This document shows, one piece after another, positions 1 to 9,482 of a DNA stretch of 64,000 bases. The stretch lies in the NCBI RefSeq assembly GCF_019392335.1, contig NZ_JAHXRQ010000009.1:62001-126000 (forward strand), given 5' to 3'. The position numbers were made by a program, and so were the translations under genes. The notes below the pieces were generated by a model that was given only the letters and a program-made list of their open reading frames with translations, was not told where the DNA came from and made no database searches. Source of the stretch: Mameliella sp. CS4 (GTDB taxonomy: Bacteria > Pseudomonadota > Alphaproteobacteria > Rhodobacterales > Rhodobacteraceae). Positions within the stretch are counted from its first letter, which is position 1, and each line of letters begins with the position of its first letter.

Positions 1-1
1 C

Positions 2-304
2 TCGGTCTATGACAACATCCTGCGCGATGGTCAGCAGTCCGCGATCTACATCCATGACGGTGGCCGTGGCGTGATCGAGAACAACGAGATCTTCCGCAAC
101 AGCTTCTACGGTGTGTCCGTCAAGGGCAAGTCGACCCCGCTGGTGCGTGGCAACAAGATCTTCGGCAACGTCTACGAGGCGATCCGTGTCCGCGAAGGCG
201 GTGGCGGCACCTACGAGAACAACGATCTGACCGGGAACACCGCCGGTGCCTTCCGGATCGAGGCGGACGCCGGCAACGTCATCCGCCGCGGCAACAAGGA
301 ATAA
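2..304 (+). CDS. C-terminal part of a right-handed parallel beta-helix (NosD-like) protein
   Basis: Only the last 100 codons are in the window; the frame is open from base 2 and the start lies upstream. The residues form regular beta-helix rungs with repeated asparagine ladders (ENNEIFRN, RGNKIFGN, ENNDLTGN) spaced about 22-24 residues apart. This is the pattern of NosD/pectate-lyase-like parallel beta-helix proteins, which bind or cleave polysaccharides or act as periplasmic scaffolds. No catalytic residues can be assigned from this fragment. A strong intrinsic terminator follows about 35 bases after the stop, so this is the last gene of its transcript. The fold is confident; the function is not. 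Confidence 0.75.
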   Translation, partial: SVYDNILRDGQQSAIYIHDGGRGVIENNEIFRNSFYGVSVKGKSTPLVRGNKIFGNVYEAIRVREGGGGTYENNDLTGNTAGAFRIEADAGNVIRRGNKE

Positions 305-340
305 GCGCCGGACCCAGGTTCAGCGCCTGACAAAGCCAGA

Positions 341-380
341 CCGCGCGGAGAGACATCTCCGCGCGGTTTTTTCTTTTTTT
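341..380 (+). terminator. Intrinsic terminator after the beta-helix gene
   Basis: A perfect 11-bp stem (341-351 with 356-366) closes a 4-nt loop and is followed by T6-C-T7. It ends the transcript of the truncated upstream gene. Confidence 0.93.
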
Positions 381-412
381 GGGGGGCTGGCTCTGTTGCA
401 AGGGGCAGTCCC

Positions 413-568
413 ATGACCTCGCTTTGCCGATCCCTTGCCCTGCCGTTTGTGGCTCTTCTTGCGAGTCCGGCATTGGCGCAGAATTTCGAGAGCGAAGTTT
501 CGCCGGCCTCGGTCGAGGCCTGCGCTGACGCCCGCCGCAGCGAGAGCGTCTGCAGGTTCGCCTGTTGA
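413..568 (+). pseudogene. Remnant of a small exported protein gene (signal peptide plus truncated Cys-containing domain)
   Basis: The 51-codon frame opens with a clear Sec signal peptide (charged start, hydrophobic LALPFVALLAS, cleavage near ALA-Q at residue 22-23). It then runs into a short segment with two cysteines (VEACADARRSESVC) and stops abruptly at 566-568. The segment recalls the start of small YecT/LprI-like lysozyme-inhibitor domains, which are normally about 100 residues, but the match is loose. The next 400 bases keep patchy coding-like runs in shifting frames, as expected of a decaying gene. It could instead be a genuine very short secreted peptide. Function is inferred only. 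Confidence 0.4.
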
Positions 569-976
569 CTTGCGGCAGACGCGCTTTGATCGGCCCGTGA
601 TTCCTACGGGCTCTGGCGAGACGCCCCAGGTCTGAGCGGCAAGCACGACCCGACCTAGGGCGTGATCGACTGGGCAGCAGGGCGCTATCACACCGAGGTC
701 AGGACCATCAGCCCAAGGCCGGTCATTTTCCCGGATGAACTCCGGGCCTGGGTCGTTTCCGGGACTTGGGCGCGCAAATAGCGACAATCGGGGCTTTGTC
801 GAATTCTACTTCGGACTTTGCGCCTTCGATGGCTGCCGGGGGTATCAGGACGGCGCACCGCCGGCCAAACCCAACTGGGGCGGTGCCTGCCGGTGCGGCG
901 CATCCGGGCCTGAGACGCCTTTACCCTTGCATTCCCGCGCGTGATGCGGTTCCTGCCCAGCAAGACAAGCAAGGGG
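569..976. other. Apparently non-functional stretch upstream of purS
   Basis: About 400 bases hold no intact gene that I can support. Short plus-strand segments look once-coding (around 670-780 and, in another frame, 780-880) but are interrupted by stops and frame changes. The 3' end must carry the purS promoter and Shine-Dalgarno; AAGGGG lies at 971-976. Confidence 0.5.
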
Positions 977-982
977 ATGATC

Positions 983-1213
983 ATGAAAGTGCGCGTGCAT
1001 GTGATGCTCAAGGACGGGGTTCTGGATCCGCAGGGCGAGGCGGTGCGCCATGCGCTTGGCGCCTTGGGCTTTGACGGGGTCGGATCGGTGCGCCAGGGCA
1101 AGGTGATCGAGATGGACCTGGCCGATGGAACGCCCGAGTCCACCGTGGCCGAGATGTGCGAAAAGCTGCTCGCGAACACGGTGATCGAAAGCTACCGCAT
1201 CGAGGTCCTGTGA
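983..1213 (+). CDS. purS: Phosphoribosylformylglycinamidine synthase subunit PurS
   Basis: PurS is the small dimeric subunit of the three-part FGAM synthase (PurS/PurQ/PurL). It bridges the glutaminase and synthetase in step 4 of purine synthesis in the cytoplasm. The 76-residue product has the expected length and the family core: MKVRVHVMLKDGVLDPQG, then RHALGALGFDGV and a VRQGK strand. I chose ATG 983 over the in-frame ATG at 977 because AAGGGG (971-976) is then at a sensible distance. The stop overlaps the next start as TGATG. Unusually, the next gene is an alcohol dehydrogenase rather than purQ. purL is not in the window. Confidence 0.95.
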   Translation: MKVRVHVMLKDGVLDPQGEAVRHALGALGFDGVGSVRQGKVIEMDLADGTPESTVAEMCEKLLANTVIESYRIEVL

Positions 1214-2250
1214 TGCGCGCGGCTGTCCTGAGCGAGTACCAGGCGCCGCTGAGCATCGAGACCCGCCCCGATCCCGCCTGTCCCGATGACGGTGTGGTGC
1301 TCAAGGTGCAGGCCTGCGGGGTCTGCCGCTCTGACTGGCACGGCTGGATGGGGGAACACCCCAGGGTGAAACCGGGCGCTATCGGCGGTCATGAATTCTG
1401 CGGCGAGGTTGTCGAGGCTGGCGCGCGCGCGCAATTCTCTGTCGGGGACGTTCTGGTCGCGCCCTTCCTTCTGGGCTGCGGCACCTGCAACGACTGCCGC
1501 GCCGGGGCACAACACACCTGCAACGACATGGTCTATCCGGGCATCGGTTCGGACGGGGCCTTTGCGGAATACGTCGCCGTGCCGCGCGATTTCAACCTGT
1601 CGCGCCTGCCCGATTTCATGACGCCGCGCACCGCCGCGGGGCTGGGTTGCCGGGTGATGACTTCCTGGCATGCGCTGACCGACCGGGCCGCGCTGCAGCC
1701 GGGCGAATGGCTGGCGGTACATGGCACCGGCGGGATCGGCCTTGCCGCTCTCTTGATCGGCAAGGCGATGGGCGCGCGGGTGATCGCCGTGGACGTGGTG
1801 CGCGAAAAACTGGACCATGCGCTGGCACATGGTGCTGACGCGGTGGTCGATGCCTCGGACGGCAAGGCGCATCGTGCCATCAAGGACCTGACCGGCGGCG
1901 GCGCTCATGTCTCGATCGAGGCGGTGGGCATCGCGGCCACGGCCAATGCCTCCATCAAGTGCCTGCGCCCGCTGGGCCGCCACGTTCAGGTCGGAATGCC
2001 CATCGGCCATACCGCGACGATGGAGATCGACATGAACGGCATCTTCATGAAGAACCTCGCCGTCTACGGCTCGCGCGGGATGCCGCCCTGGCGCTACGAA
2101 CAGCTGTTCAGCCTGATCCAGTCCGGGGCCGTCGACATGGCGCCGATGATCGGACGAGAGATCGGCCTTGGCCAGGTCTCGGACGAACTCGCCGCCTTCA
2201 ACGGGCCGACGCCGCCGGGCGTGGCCGTCGTCACCGATTTCACCGCCTGA
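1213..2250 (+). CDS. Zinc-dependent alcohol dehydrogenase (MDR superfamily)
   Basis: This is a 345-residue medium-chain dehydrogenase/reductase oxidising an alcohol with NAD(P). Catalytic zinc ligands are visible in [10 protein letters not shown] and GHEFCGE. The structural-zinc loop has the four cysteines of [16 protein letters not shown]. The Rossmann motif is [13 protein letters not shown], followed by an acidic VDVVREK end of beta-2 that suggests NAD preference. The substrate cannot be read from the sequence. It starts on the purS stop (TGATG) and lies 28 bases before purQ, so it is built into the purine operon although it has no known role there. A 12-bp direct repeat spans its stop codon. 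Confidence 0.93.
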   Translation: MRAAVLSEYQAPLSIETRPDPACPDDGVVLKVQACGVCRSDWHGWMGEHPRVKPGAIGGHEFCGEVVEAGARAQFSVGDVLVAPFLLGCGTCNDCRAGAQHTCNDMVYPGIGSDGAFAEYVAVPRDFNLSRLPDFMTPRTAAGLGCRVMTSWHALTDRAALQPGEWLAVHGTGGIGLAALLIGKAMGARVIAVDVVREKLDHALAHGADAVVDASDGKAHRAIKDLTGGGAHVSIEAVGIAATANASIKCLRPLGRHVQVGMPIGHTATMEIDMNGIFMKNLAVYGSRGMPPWRYEQLFSLIQSGAVDMAPMIGREIGLGQVSDELAAFNGPTPPGVAVVTDFTA

Positions 2251-2266
2251 CACTCACCGCCTGACA
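2241..2266 (+). repeat. 12-bp direct repeat at the adh stop codon
   Basis: CACCGCCTGACA occurs at 2241-2252 and again at 2255-2266, two bases apart. The first copy contains the adh stop. It may be a simple slippage duplication or a scar of how the adh gene entered between purS and purQ. Confidence 0.6.
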
Positions 2267-2278
2267 AGGAGCGTGCTG

Positions 2279-2944
2279 ATGAAAGCTGCCGTCATCGTCT
2301 TCCCCGGGTCCAACTGCGACCGTGATCTTGCCGTTGCCTTCGAAAAGGCGGGTCTGCAGGTGCAGATGGTCTGGCACAAGGACACGGATTTGCCCGCGGG
2401 CATTGACCTGGTCGGCATTCCCGGCGGGTTCTCCTTTGGTGATTACCTGCGCTGTGGGGCCATCGCCGCCAATGCGCCCATCGTGGGTGCGGTCAAGGCG
2501 CATGCGGACCGCGGCGGCTATGTCCTGGGGATCTGCAACGGCTTTCAGGTGCTGACCGAGACCGGGTTGCTGCCCGGCGCGCTCTTGCGCAACGCGGGTT
2601 TGAAATACATCTGCCGCACCATCGGGCTGCGCGCCGAAGGCGCCAGTGTCTATACTCAGGGCTATGGCCGCGACACCGAGTTCGCCCTGCCCATCGCGCA
2701 CCATGACGGCAATTATTTCGCCGACGAGGCGACGCTGGACATGCTGGAGCAGGAGGACCGCGTGGCCTTCCGCTATACCGACAACCCGAACGGGTCGGCC
2801 CGTGACATCGCGGGTGTCCTGTCGGCCAACCGGCGGGTGCTGGGCATGATGCCGCACCCCGAGCGCGCAAGCGAAGCGGCGCATGGCAACGAGGATGGTG
2901 CGCGCCTTTTCGCCCATCTGGCAGAGGCCCTGACAGCCGCCTGA
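2279..2944 (+). CDS. purQ: Phosphoribosylformylglycinamidine synthase, glutaminase subunit PurQ
   Basis: PurQ is a class I glutamine amidotransferase that releases ammonia for the PurL synthetase in the FGAM synthase complex. The 221-residue protein shows the oxyanion region [12 protein letters not shown], the nucleophile cysteine in [11 protein letters not shown], and the His/Glu partners in [10 protein letters not shown] near the C-terminus. The start ATG 2279 follows AAGGAG. The frame can be read further upstream, but conservation begins at [16 protein letters not shown]. It is co-directional with purS and adh and is followed after 37 bases by dctB. Confidence 0.97.
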   Translation: MKAAVIVFPGSNCDRDLAVAFEKAGLQVQMVWHKDTDLPAGIDLVGIPGGFSFGDYLRCGAIAANAPIVGAVKAHADRGGYVLGICNGFQVLTETGLLPGALLRNAGLKYICRTIGLRAEGASVYTQGYGRDTEFALPIAHHDGNYFADEATLDMLEQEDRVAFRYTDNPNGSARDIAGVLSANRRVLGMMPHPERASEAAHGNEDGARLFAHLAEALTAA

Positions 2945-2981
2945 CTTGAGGGTGCGGCCCGCGCAGCCTATTCTGGGCGGC

Positions 2982-4742
2982 ATGGCATCGGATGGCACCA
3001 GAACCGGACTGCGTCGTGCCGGCCCGTTCTCGGGCCGTGCGCGCATAGCGCTTGTCCTGCTGTTGCTGGCGGCTGTTGGTACGGTCTGGGTCACGAACTG
3101 GCTGTTGACCGACCGCTTTACCGACTCCGTGCGTAACCGGGCCGAACTGCGCCTTGCGCTCTATTCCGGCAACCTGATTTCCGAACTGCGCCGAAATGCC
3201 ATCGTGCCGCAACTCCTGGCGCGTGACCCGGCGCTGATCGCCGCGCTGAACGCGCAGGACTACCGGCAAAGCTCGCAGCGGTTGATTTCCTTCGTGGACG
3301 AAATCGGCGCCGCCTCGCTGATGCTGCTGGACCGGGACGGGCGTACCGTGGCCGCGACAGACCGCAACCGCCTGGCCGAGTCGCACCGCGAAGAGGCCTA
3401 TTTCGTGGATGCGCTGCGTTCGAACACCACGGTCTTTACCGCGCTGCCGCAAGAGACGGGAAACTTCAGCTTTACCTATGCCCGCCGCATGGAAAGCGGC
3501 GGTGAGACGGTCGGCGTGATCATGGTCGAGGTCGACCTGGCCAAGTTCGAACGCGCCTGGGCCGGAATCACGGACGCGGTCATGGTGACGAACTCCGAGG
3601 GGCTCATCATCCTGGCGACTGAACCGCGCTGGCGCGGGCTGACGCCCACGGATGCCTTGCAACGCCAGCCCGCCGACGGTGCGATCGAACGCGCCATCCG
3701 CGCCACCGCCGACTGGACCGCGCAGCAGGCCGATGCCTACCTGCGCGGCGAGGCGGTGATGCGGATCGACGGGCGTATTCCGTTCCGCGGCTGGACGCTG
3801 GTCACCTTCACCACCTATGCCAGCGTACGAGAGCGTGTGAACGCTGTGCTGGCCCTCGAGATCATGGGTTTTGCCCTGTTGGCGGCGCTGGTCTTTTACG
3901 CGCTCTCGCGCAAGACGGCGATCCGGATGGCGCTGTTCCAGCGCGATGCCACGGAACTGCGCGCGCTGAACGCCCGCCTCAGCCGTGAAATCGCCGAGCG
4001 TGAACGGGTTCAAAAGAACCTGGCCGTGGCGGAACAATCGCTGGCGCAATCCTCGAAGCTGGCCGCCCTGGGCGAAATGTCCGCGGCCGTCAGCCACGAA
4101 TTGAACCAGCCTCTTGCCGCGATGAAGACCTATCTGGCCGGCGCGCGCCTCCTGCTCAGGCGCAACCGCCCCGACGAGGCGCTGAGCGCCTTTCACCGCA
4201 TCGACGACCTGATCGAGCGCATGGGCGCCATCACCCGCCAGCTGAAAAGCTTTGCCCGCAAGGGGCAGGAACAGCTCAGCCCCGTCGACATGGGAGAAGC
4301 GCTGGCCTCGTCGCTGGCGATGATGGAACCGCAGCTGAAATCGCGCCGCGTGAAGATCACCAAGATCCTGCCGGAGGCGCCCGTGCGGGTCATGGGCGAC
4401 CGGATGCGGATCGAGCAGGTTCTGGTCAACCTCTTGCGCAATGCGCTTGACGCCACCAAGTCCGTTGATGACCCTCAGGTGGACATCATCCTCGCTGCGG
4501 GCGAAACCGCGACACTGACCGTGCGCGACAACGGAACCGGGATCGAGGACCTAGATGCGCTCTTCGAACCCTTCTACACTACCAAACAGCCGGGCGATGG
4601 CGTGGGCCTCGGTCTGGCGATTTCCTCGGGTATCGTGTCCGAACTGGGCGGTCGCCTGACCGCCCGCAACGGAGAGGACGGCGGCGCCGTCTTCGAGATG
4701 CAACTGCCCGTCTTGAACGAATCCACAGAAGCAGCGGAGTAA
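2982..4742 (+). CDS. dctB: C4-dicarboxylate sensor histidine kinase DctB
   Basis: This is a membrane histidine kinase sensing external C4-dicarboxylates. In the 586-residue protein one membrane segment lies near residues 20-42. A periplasmic double-PDC sensor of about 240 residues follows, then a second membrane segment near 287-309 and a short coiled linker. The kinase core has H372 in VSHELNQPLAAMKTY, an N box (NLLRNALDA), G1 (DNGTGI), an F box (EPFYTTK) and G2 (GVGLGLAI). ATG 2982 is preferred to the upstream in-frame TTG at 2946, which abuts the purQ stop. It lies 7 bases before dctD. No dctA or dctPQM transporter is in the window. Confidence 0.93.
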   Translation: MASDGTRTGLRRAGPFSGRARIALVLLLLAAVGTVWVTNWLLTDRFTDSVRNRAELRLALYSGNLISELRRNAIVPQLLARDPALIAALNAQDYRQSSQRLISFVDEIGAASLMLLDRDGRTVAATDRNRLAESHREEAYFVDALRSNTTVFTALPQETGNFSFTYARRMESGGETVGVIMVEVDLAKFERAWAGITDAVMVTNSEGLIILATEPRWRGLTPTDALQRQPADGAIERAIRATADWTAQQADAYLRGEAVMRIDGRIPFRGWTLVTFTTYASVRERVNAVLALEIMGFALLAALVFYALSRKTAIRMALFQRDATELRALNARLSREIAERERVQKNLAVAEQSLAQSSKLAALGEMSAAVSHELNQPLAAMKTYLAGARLLLRRNRPDEALSAFHRIDDLIERMGAITRQLKSFARKGQEQLSPVDMGEALASSLAMMEPQLKSRRVKITKILPEAPVRVMGDRMRIEQVLVNLLRNALDATKSVDDPQVDIILAAGETATLTVRDNGTGIEDLDALFEPFYTTKQPGDGVGLGLAISSGIVSELGGRLTARNGEDGGAVFEMQLPVLNESTEAAE

Positions 4743-4749
4743 ACTGCCA

Positions 4750-6084
<1,335 letters not shown>

Positions 6085-6092
6085 GGCTTTTG

Positions 6093-6674
6093 ATGGACCG
6101 CGCCCCTGATCTCGACAGCTTTTTCGCCGATGAGACCTGGGGCGCGGTGCTGTCCGCGCTCCGTGCCGTCCTTGCCGGAACCGAGCTGGGCGAGACGTTG
6201 AAATGGGGCGCGGCTTGCTACGTCTATGACGGGTCCAACGTGGCGATCCTTGGCGGCTATTCCGACGGCTGCCGGCTTGCCTTTTTCAAGGGCGCCCTGA
6301 TCGAGGACCCGGAAGGGGCGTTGATCCCGGCCGGCCCGCGCTCTCGTGCGTCCAAGTACCTGCAATTCCAGACCACCGAAGAGGTTGCCGCGCGGGCCGA
6401 CCAGGTCCGCGACTATGTCGCGCGCGCCATCGCGGTCGAGAAGCGCGGGGCAAAGGTGCATTTTGCCAAGGACGACCTGGCCTATCCCGACGAATTGTCA
6501 GAGTTGTTGGCAGAGGACAATGACCTGCGCGAGGCCTTCGACGCGCTGACACCGGGACGGCGGCGGGGATATATCCTGCATTTCTCGGATGCGAAACAAT
6601 CCAGGACCCGCACGGCGCGGATCGAAAAGCACCGCGAGCGTATCCTTGCGGGCAAGGGTCTGCACGACAGGTGA
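6093..6674 (+). CDS. DUF1801 / YdeI-family protein
   Basis: The 193-residue soluble protein has the DUF1801 core: ETLKWGAACYVYDGSNVAILGGYSDGCRLAFFKGALI. Its C-terminal helical part, rich in Arg and Lys (GRRRGYILHFSDAKQSRTRTARIEK), is typical of YdeI-like (OmdA-type) bacteriocin-protection proteins. The biochemical role of the family is not established. It starts 9 bases after dctD and may share its transcript, but no functional link is evident. Confidence 0.88.
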   Translation: MDRAPDLDSFFADETWGAVLSALRAVLAGTELGETLKWGAACYVYDGSNVAILGGYSDGCRLAFFKGALIEDPEGALIPAGPRSRASKYLQFQTTEEVAARADQVRDYVARAIAVEKRGAKVHFAKDDLAYPDELSELLAEDNDLREAFDALTPGRRRGYILHFSDAKQSRTRTARIEKHRERILAGKGLHDR

Positions 6675-6822
6675 TTGCGGGCGGTGGCCTGGAGGTCCGT
6701 GAACAATCGGTTTCCACATTTGGACTCGCTGCCTGTTGAAACCGTGGTTACTCTACTTTTACGAGTATGGTGCGTTGGGGCGCCGGTGAGCCCGGAACTG
6801 AATTGGCAAACGGGAACATCGC

Positions 6823-7776
6823 ATGTCCTTCAATCAATCCGCGTCTCTGGCGCGTTTTCTCGACTCAGACACCTTTGACTTCGGCCGGTCCGACACGGTG
6901 ATCGGCATGAATGGCCTGACCTTCCTTGACGCCCTTGGTGCCGCCAAGGGCGGCAATGGAGGCGGAGGTGGCGGCGGAAAGCCGGACAAGCCCGGAGACG
7001 GTGGGGATGGCGGAGACGGCGGGACCGGGGGCACGCTCCTTGGCAGCTATACCTCCGGGTCTCAGGACGGTACGGGTTTCAACGTCACCATCAATTTCAA
7101 CGGAACATGGACGGAGGCGTTGCAGCAGGCCTTTATCGATGCCGCTGAACTGATCTCGGACTTCATCACGGGCGACATCACCGACGTTCGATACCGAGGC
7201 AACAGCATCGACGATATCGTGATCGAGGCAACGCTGACGGATATCGACGGAGCAGGCGGTATTCTGGGCCAGGCGGGACCGACCGTGATCCGCAGCGCCA
7301 CTTATCTGCCCGCGATGGGGATCATGGAATTCGATATCGCTGATGCCGAAAACTACGACATGCAGGGTCTGTTCAACGATATCGTCTTTCACGAGATGAT
7401 GCATGTGATCGGTTTCGGCACCATGTGGGAGATGATGGGGCTGGTCGATTTCAACGAGGATGGCACACAGACGTTCAACGGACCCAATGCGAACCTGACA
7501 TTCGACGTCGAGTTCAGCAGTTCCGTCCTGCTGGCTATCGAGACCGAGGGTGGACCCGGCACCGCGGGCGGGCATTGGAACGAAGACGGCGATGACGGTT
7601 TTGCCTTCGAAAACGAGATCATGACCGGCTTTATCGACGCGGGAAATGTCCTGTCGAATACGTCAATCGCCGCTCTGGAGGATATGGGATACGAGACGAT
7701 CTGGGACGCCAGCGATCCGACCGGAGCCACCGACCTGATCGACACGACCATATTCACCGACGGATTGTTTGCCTGA
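6823..7776 (+). CDS. Secreted leishmanolysin-like (M8-type) zinc metalloprotease
   Basis: The 317-residue protein has an N-terminal stretch of about 35 residues, then a flexible Gly/Asp-rich linker (residues ~42-70), then a metzincin-like domain. The zinc motif is HEMMHVIGFG (H189, E190, H193). A third candidate ligand is H251 in GGHWNE and a Met-turn-like ENEIMTGF lies at about 264-271. This order (HExxHxxGF, H-W, E-x-MTG) is characteristic of leishmanolysin-like peptidases. There is no classical signal peptide and there are no RTX nonapeptides, so export would have to be type I or otherwise non-Sec. It stands alone, with a strong shared terminator 45 bases downstream. Confidence 0.85.
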   Translation: MSFNQSASLARFLDSDTFDFGRSDTVIGMNGLTFLDALGAAKGGNGGGGGGGKPDKPGDGGDGGDGGTGGTLLGSYTSGSQDGTGFNVTINFNGTWTEALQQAFIDAAELISDFITGDITDVRYRGNSIDDIVIEATLTDIDGAGGILGQAGPTVIRSATYLPAMGIMEFDIADAENYDMQGLFNDIVFHEMMHVIGFGTMWEMMGLVDFNEDGTQTFNGPNANLTFDVEFSSSVLLAIETEGGPGTAGGHWNEDGDDGFAFENEIMTGFIDAGNVLSNTSIAALEDMGYETIWDASDPTGATDLIDTTIFTDGLFA

Positions 7777-7820
7777 ACGGCTGTCGGTCCTGTGCCGATG
7801 AACTGCATGACCTGCACGTG

Positions 7821-7860
7821 AAAAGCCCCCGGAAAGCCGATGCTTTCCGGGGGCTTTTTT
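7821..7860. terminator. Bidirectional intrinsic terminator between the metalloprotease and gap
   Basis: A perfect 13-bp stem (7824-7836 with 7843-7855) has A-rich sequence on its left and T6 on its right. It can stop both convergent transcripts. Confidence 0.93.
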
Positions 7861-7883
7861 CAGGCCGAGAGCGGTGCCCGGTC

Positions 7884-8888
7884 TCAGTGCAGCAGGCGGC
7901 CCATCGCGGCGGCGACGTCGGCCATGCGCGCGGAGAAGCCCCATTCGTTGTCGTACCAGGCCAGCACACGCACCATGCGCTTGCCCACCACCTTGGTCTG
8001 GTCGGGGGCAAAGACCGAGGAATGCGTCGTGTGGTTGAAGTCGATCGAGACTTTCTGCTCGGGATCGTAGGAAAGCACGGCGCCCATGCGGCCCGCCGCG
8101 GCCTCTGCCACCACCTCGTTGACGTCCTCGACGGTCACGTCGCGGGAGGCGTAGAAGGTCAGGTCGACGGCCGAGACATTCGGCGTCGGCACGCGCACGG
8201 CAGACCCGTCGAGCTTGCCCTTGAGGTTGGGCAGCACCTCGCCCAGGGCCTTGGCGGCGCCGGTCGAGGTCGGGATCATCGCCATCGCGGCGGCGCGGGC
8301 GCGGTACAGGTCCTTGTGGCGGCGGTCCAGCGTCGGCTGGTCGCCGGTGTAGCTGTGGATCGTGGTCATGATGCCGCTTTCGATCCCGATGCCCTCGTCC
8401 AGCACCTTGGCCAGCGGTGCCAGGCAGTTGGTGGTGCAGGACCCGTTCGAGATCATGGTCTCGCCCTTTTCCAGGTCGCGGTGGTTCACGCCGTAGACAA
8501 CCGTCCGCTGCACGTTCTTGGCGGGGGCGGAAATCAGGACCGATTTCGCGCCACGGTCCATGTGCGCGTTGGCCTTGGTGCCGTCGTTGAACTTGCCGGT
8601 GCATTCCAGAACGACGTCGCAGCCGCTCCAGTCGAGGTCACCCATCTCGTAGGAGGACATCACATCGATCGGGCCGCGGCCCAGGTCCAGCGCCTGATCC
8701 TTGACGGTCACGTCACCGGGAAAGCGGCCGTGGATGCTGTCGTAGCGCAGCAGGTGGGCATGGGTCTCGATCGGCCCGGGGGCGTTGATCTTGACGACCT
8801 GGACGTCGTTGCGTGCGGATTCCGCGATATGCGCCAGAGTGCAGCGGCCAATACGGCCAAATCCGTTGATCCCGATCGTGACGGTCAT
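7884..8888 (-). CDS. gap: Glyceraldehyde-3-phosphate dehydrogenase, GapB-like cofactor loop
   Basis: This enzyme interconverts glyceraldehyde-3-phosphate and 1,3-bisphosphoglycerate. The 334-residue protein starts with the Rossmann motif INGFGRIGR and has the catalytic cysteine C151 in SNGSCTTNCLAP, with the expected HSYTGDQ segment. At the cofactor-selecting turn it reads KINAPGPIETHAHLLRYDS. NAD-specific enzymes have Asp after INx; here there is Ala, as in NADP-preferring GapB and photosynthetic forms, so a gluconeogenic or NADP-using role is inferred. A minus-strand GGAGG-type ribosome site precedes the start, and a LacI-type operator-like sequence lies about 90 bases upstream. Confidence 0.96.
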   Translation of the reverse strand: MTVTIGINGFGRIGRCTLAHIAESARNDVQVVKINAPGPIETHAHLLRYDSIHGRFPGDVTVKDQALDLGRGPIDVMSSYEMGDLDWSGCDVVLECTGKFNDGTKANAHMDRGAKSVLISAPAKNVQRTVVYGVNHRDLEKGETMISNGSCTTNCLAPLAKVLDEGIGIESGIMTTIHSYTGDQPTLDRRHKDLYRARAAAMAMIPTSTGAAKALGEVLPNLKGKLDGSAVRVPTPNVSAVDLTFYASRDVTVEDVNEVVAEAAAGRMGAVLSYDPEQKVSIDFNHTTHSSVFAPDQTKVVGKRMVRVLAWYDNEWGFSARMADVAAAMGRLLH

Positions 8889-8971
8889 GCTCGCCTCCTA
8901 AAATTCCTGTTGGCTTCCGTATACGGAGGCCTTCTGCATCTGCAAAGTCCATTAACTGTTGTGGAACAATC

Positions 8972-8985
8972 TGTTAGCGATAAAC
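8972..8985. promoter_or_regulatory. LacI-family operator-like site upstream of gap
   Basis: TGTTAGCGATAAAC is an imperfect palindrome around a CG centre, the form of LacI-family operators such as those of the Rhodobacter carbon regulator CceR (from memory). It sits in the gap/doxX divergent intergenic region. The motif match is by eye only. Confidence 0.3.
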
Positions 8986-9064
8986 GTGGCAAGGATTCGC
9001 GTGGTGGCGCTAACCCTCCGATCTCGTTTGCGTTAACGTGGAGGGGCCAGAGGGGATATCAGCC

Positions 9065-9442
9065 GTGCAGAGATGGAACAACCTTGCCAGCCTTGTCGGG
9101 CGGGTGCTGATTGCGGCTCTTTTCCTTGCCGGAGCGGTGCAGAAGGCCACCGATTCGGCCCCGGCGGGCGAGATGCTGGTGGGATGGGGGCTGCCGTTCT
9201 GGCTGGTCTGGGGCGCGATGGTCTACAATCTAGCAGCGTCTGTGGCGCTGATTCTGGGGATCGCACTGCGCCCTGTGGCGCTGTCATTGGCGCTGTATTG
9301 CATGGTGACCTCCTTCTTTCACCTGATCCCGGACGATCCTTGGCAGATGAGCATTTTCGTCAAGAACTGGGCCATTGCCGGTGGCTGCTTGGTGTTGGCC
9401 GGGCAGGGCGGCGGGGCCTGGCGCTTGCGGTTTGCGCCCTAG
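9065..9442 (+). CDS. DoxX-like small integral membrane protein
   Basis: The 125-residue protein has about four hydrophobic segments (LVGRVLIAALFLAGAVQK, the WLVWGAMVYNLAASVALILG region, RPVALSLALYCMVTSFF, WAIAGGCLVLAG). The arrangement is that of the DoxX/DoxD superfamily, whose members are redox-associated membrane proteins of poorly known activity. GTG 9065 is taken as start because AGAGGGG lies about 8-10 bases upstream; an in-frame GTG at 9038 lacks such a site. It is followed 40 bases later by the DUF808 gene on the same strand. Confidence 0.75.
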   Translation: MQRWNNLASLVGRVLIAALFLAGAVQKATDSAPAGEMLVGWGLPFWLVWGAMVYNLAASVALILGIALRPVALSLALYCMVTSFFHLIPDDPWQMSIFVKNWAIAGGCLVLAGQGGGAWRLRFAP

Positions 9443-9482
9443 AGGCTAGGTTCGCGATGAACAGGTTGAGTGGGGGCGCGGT

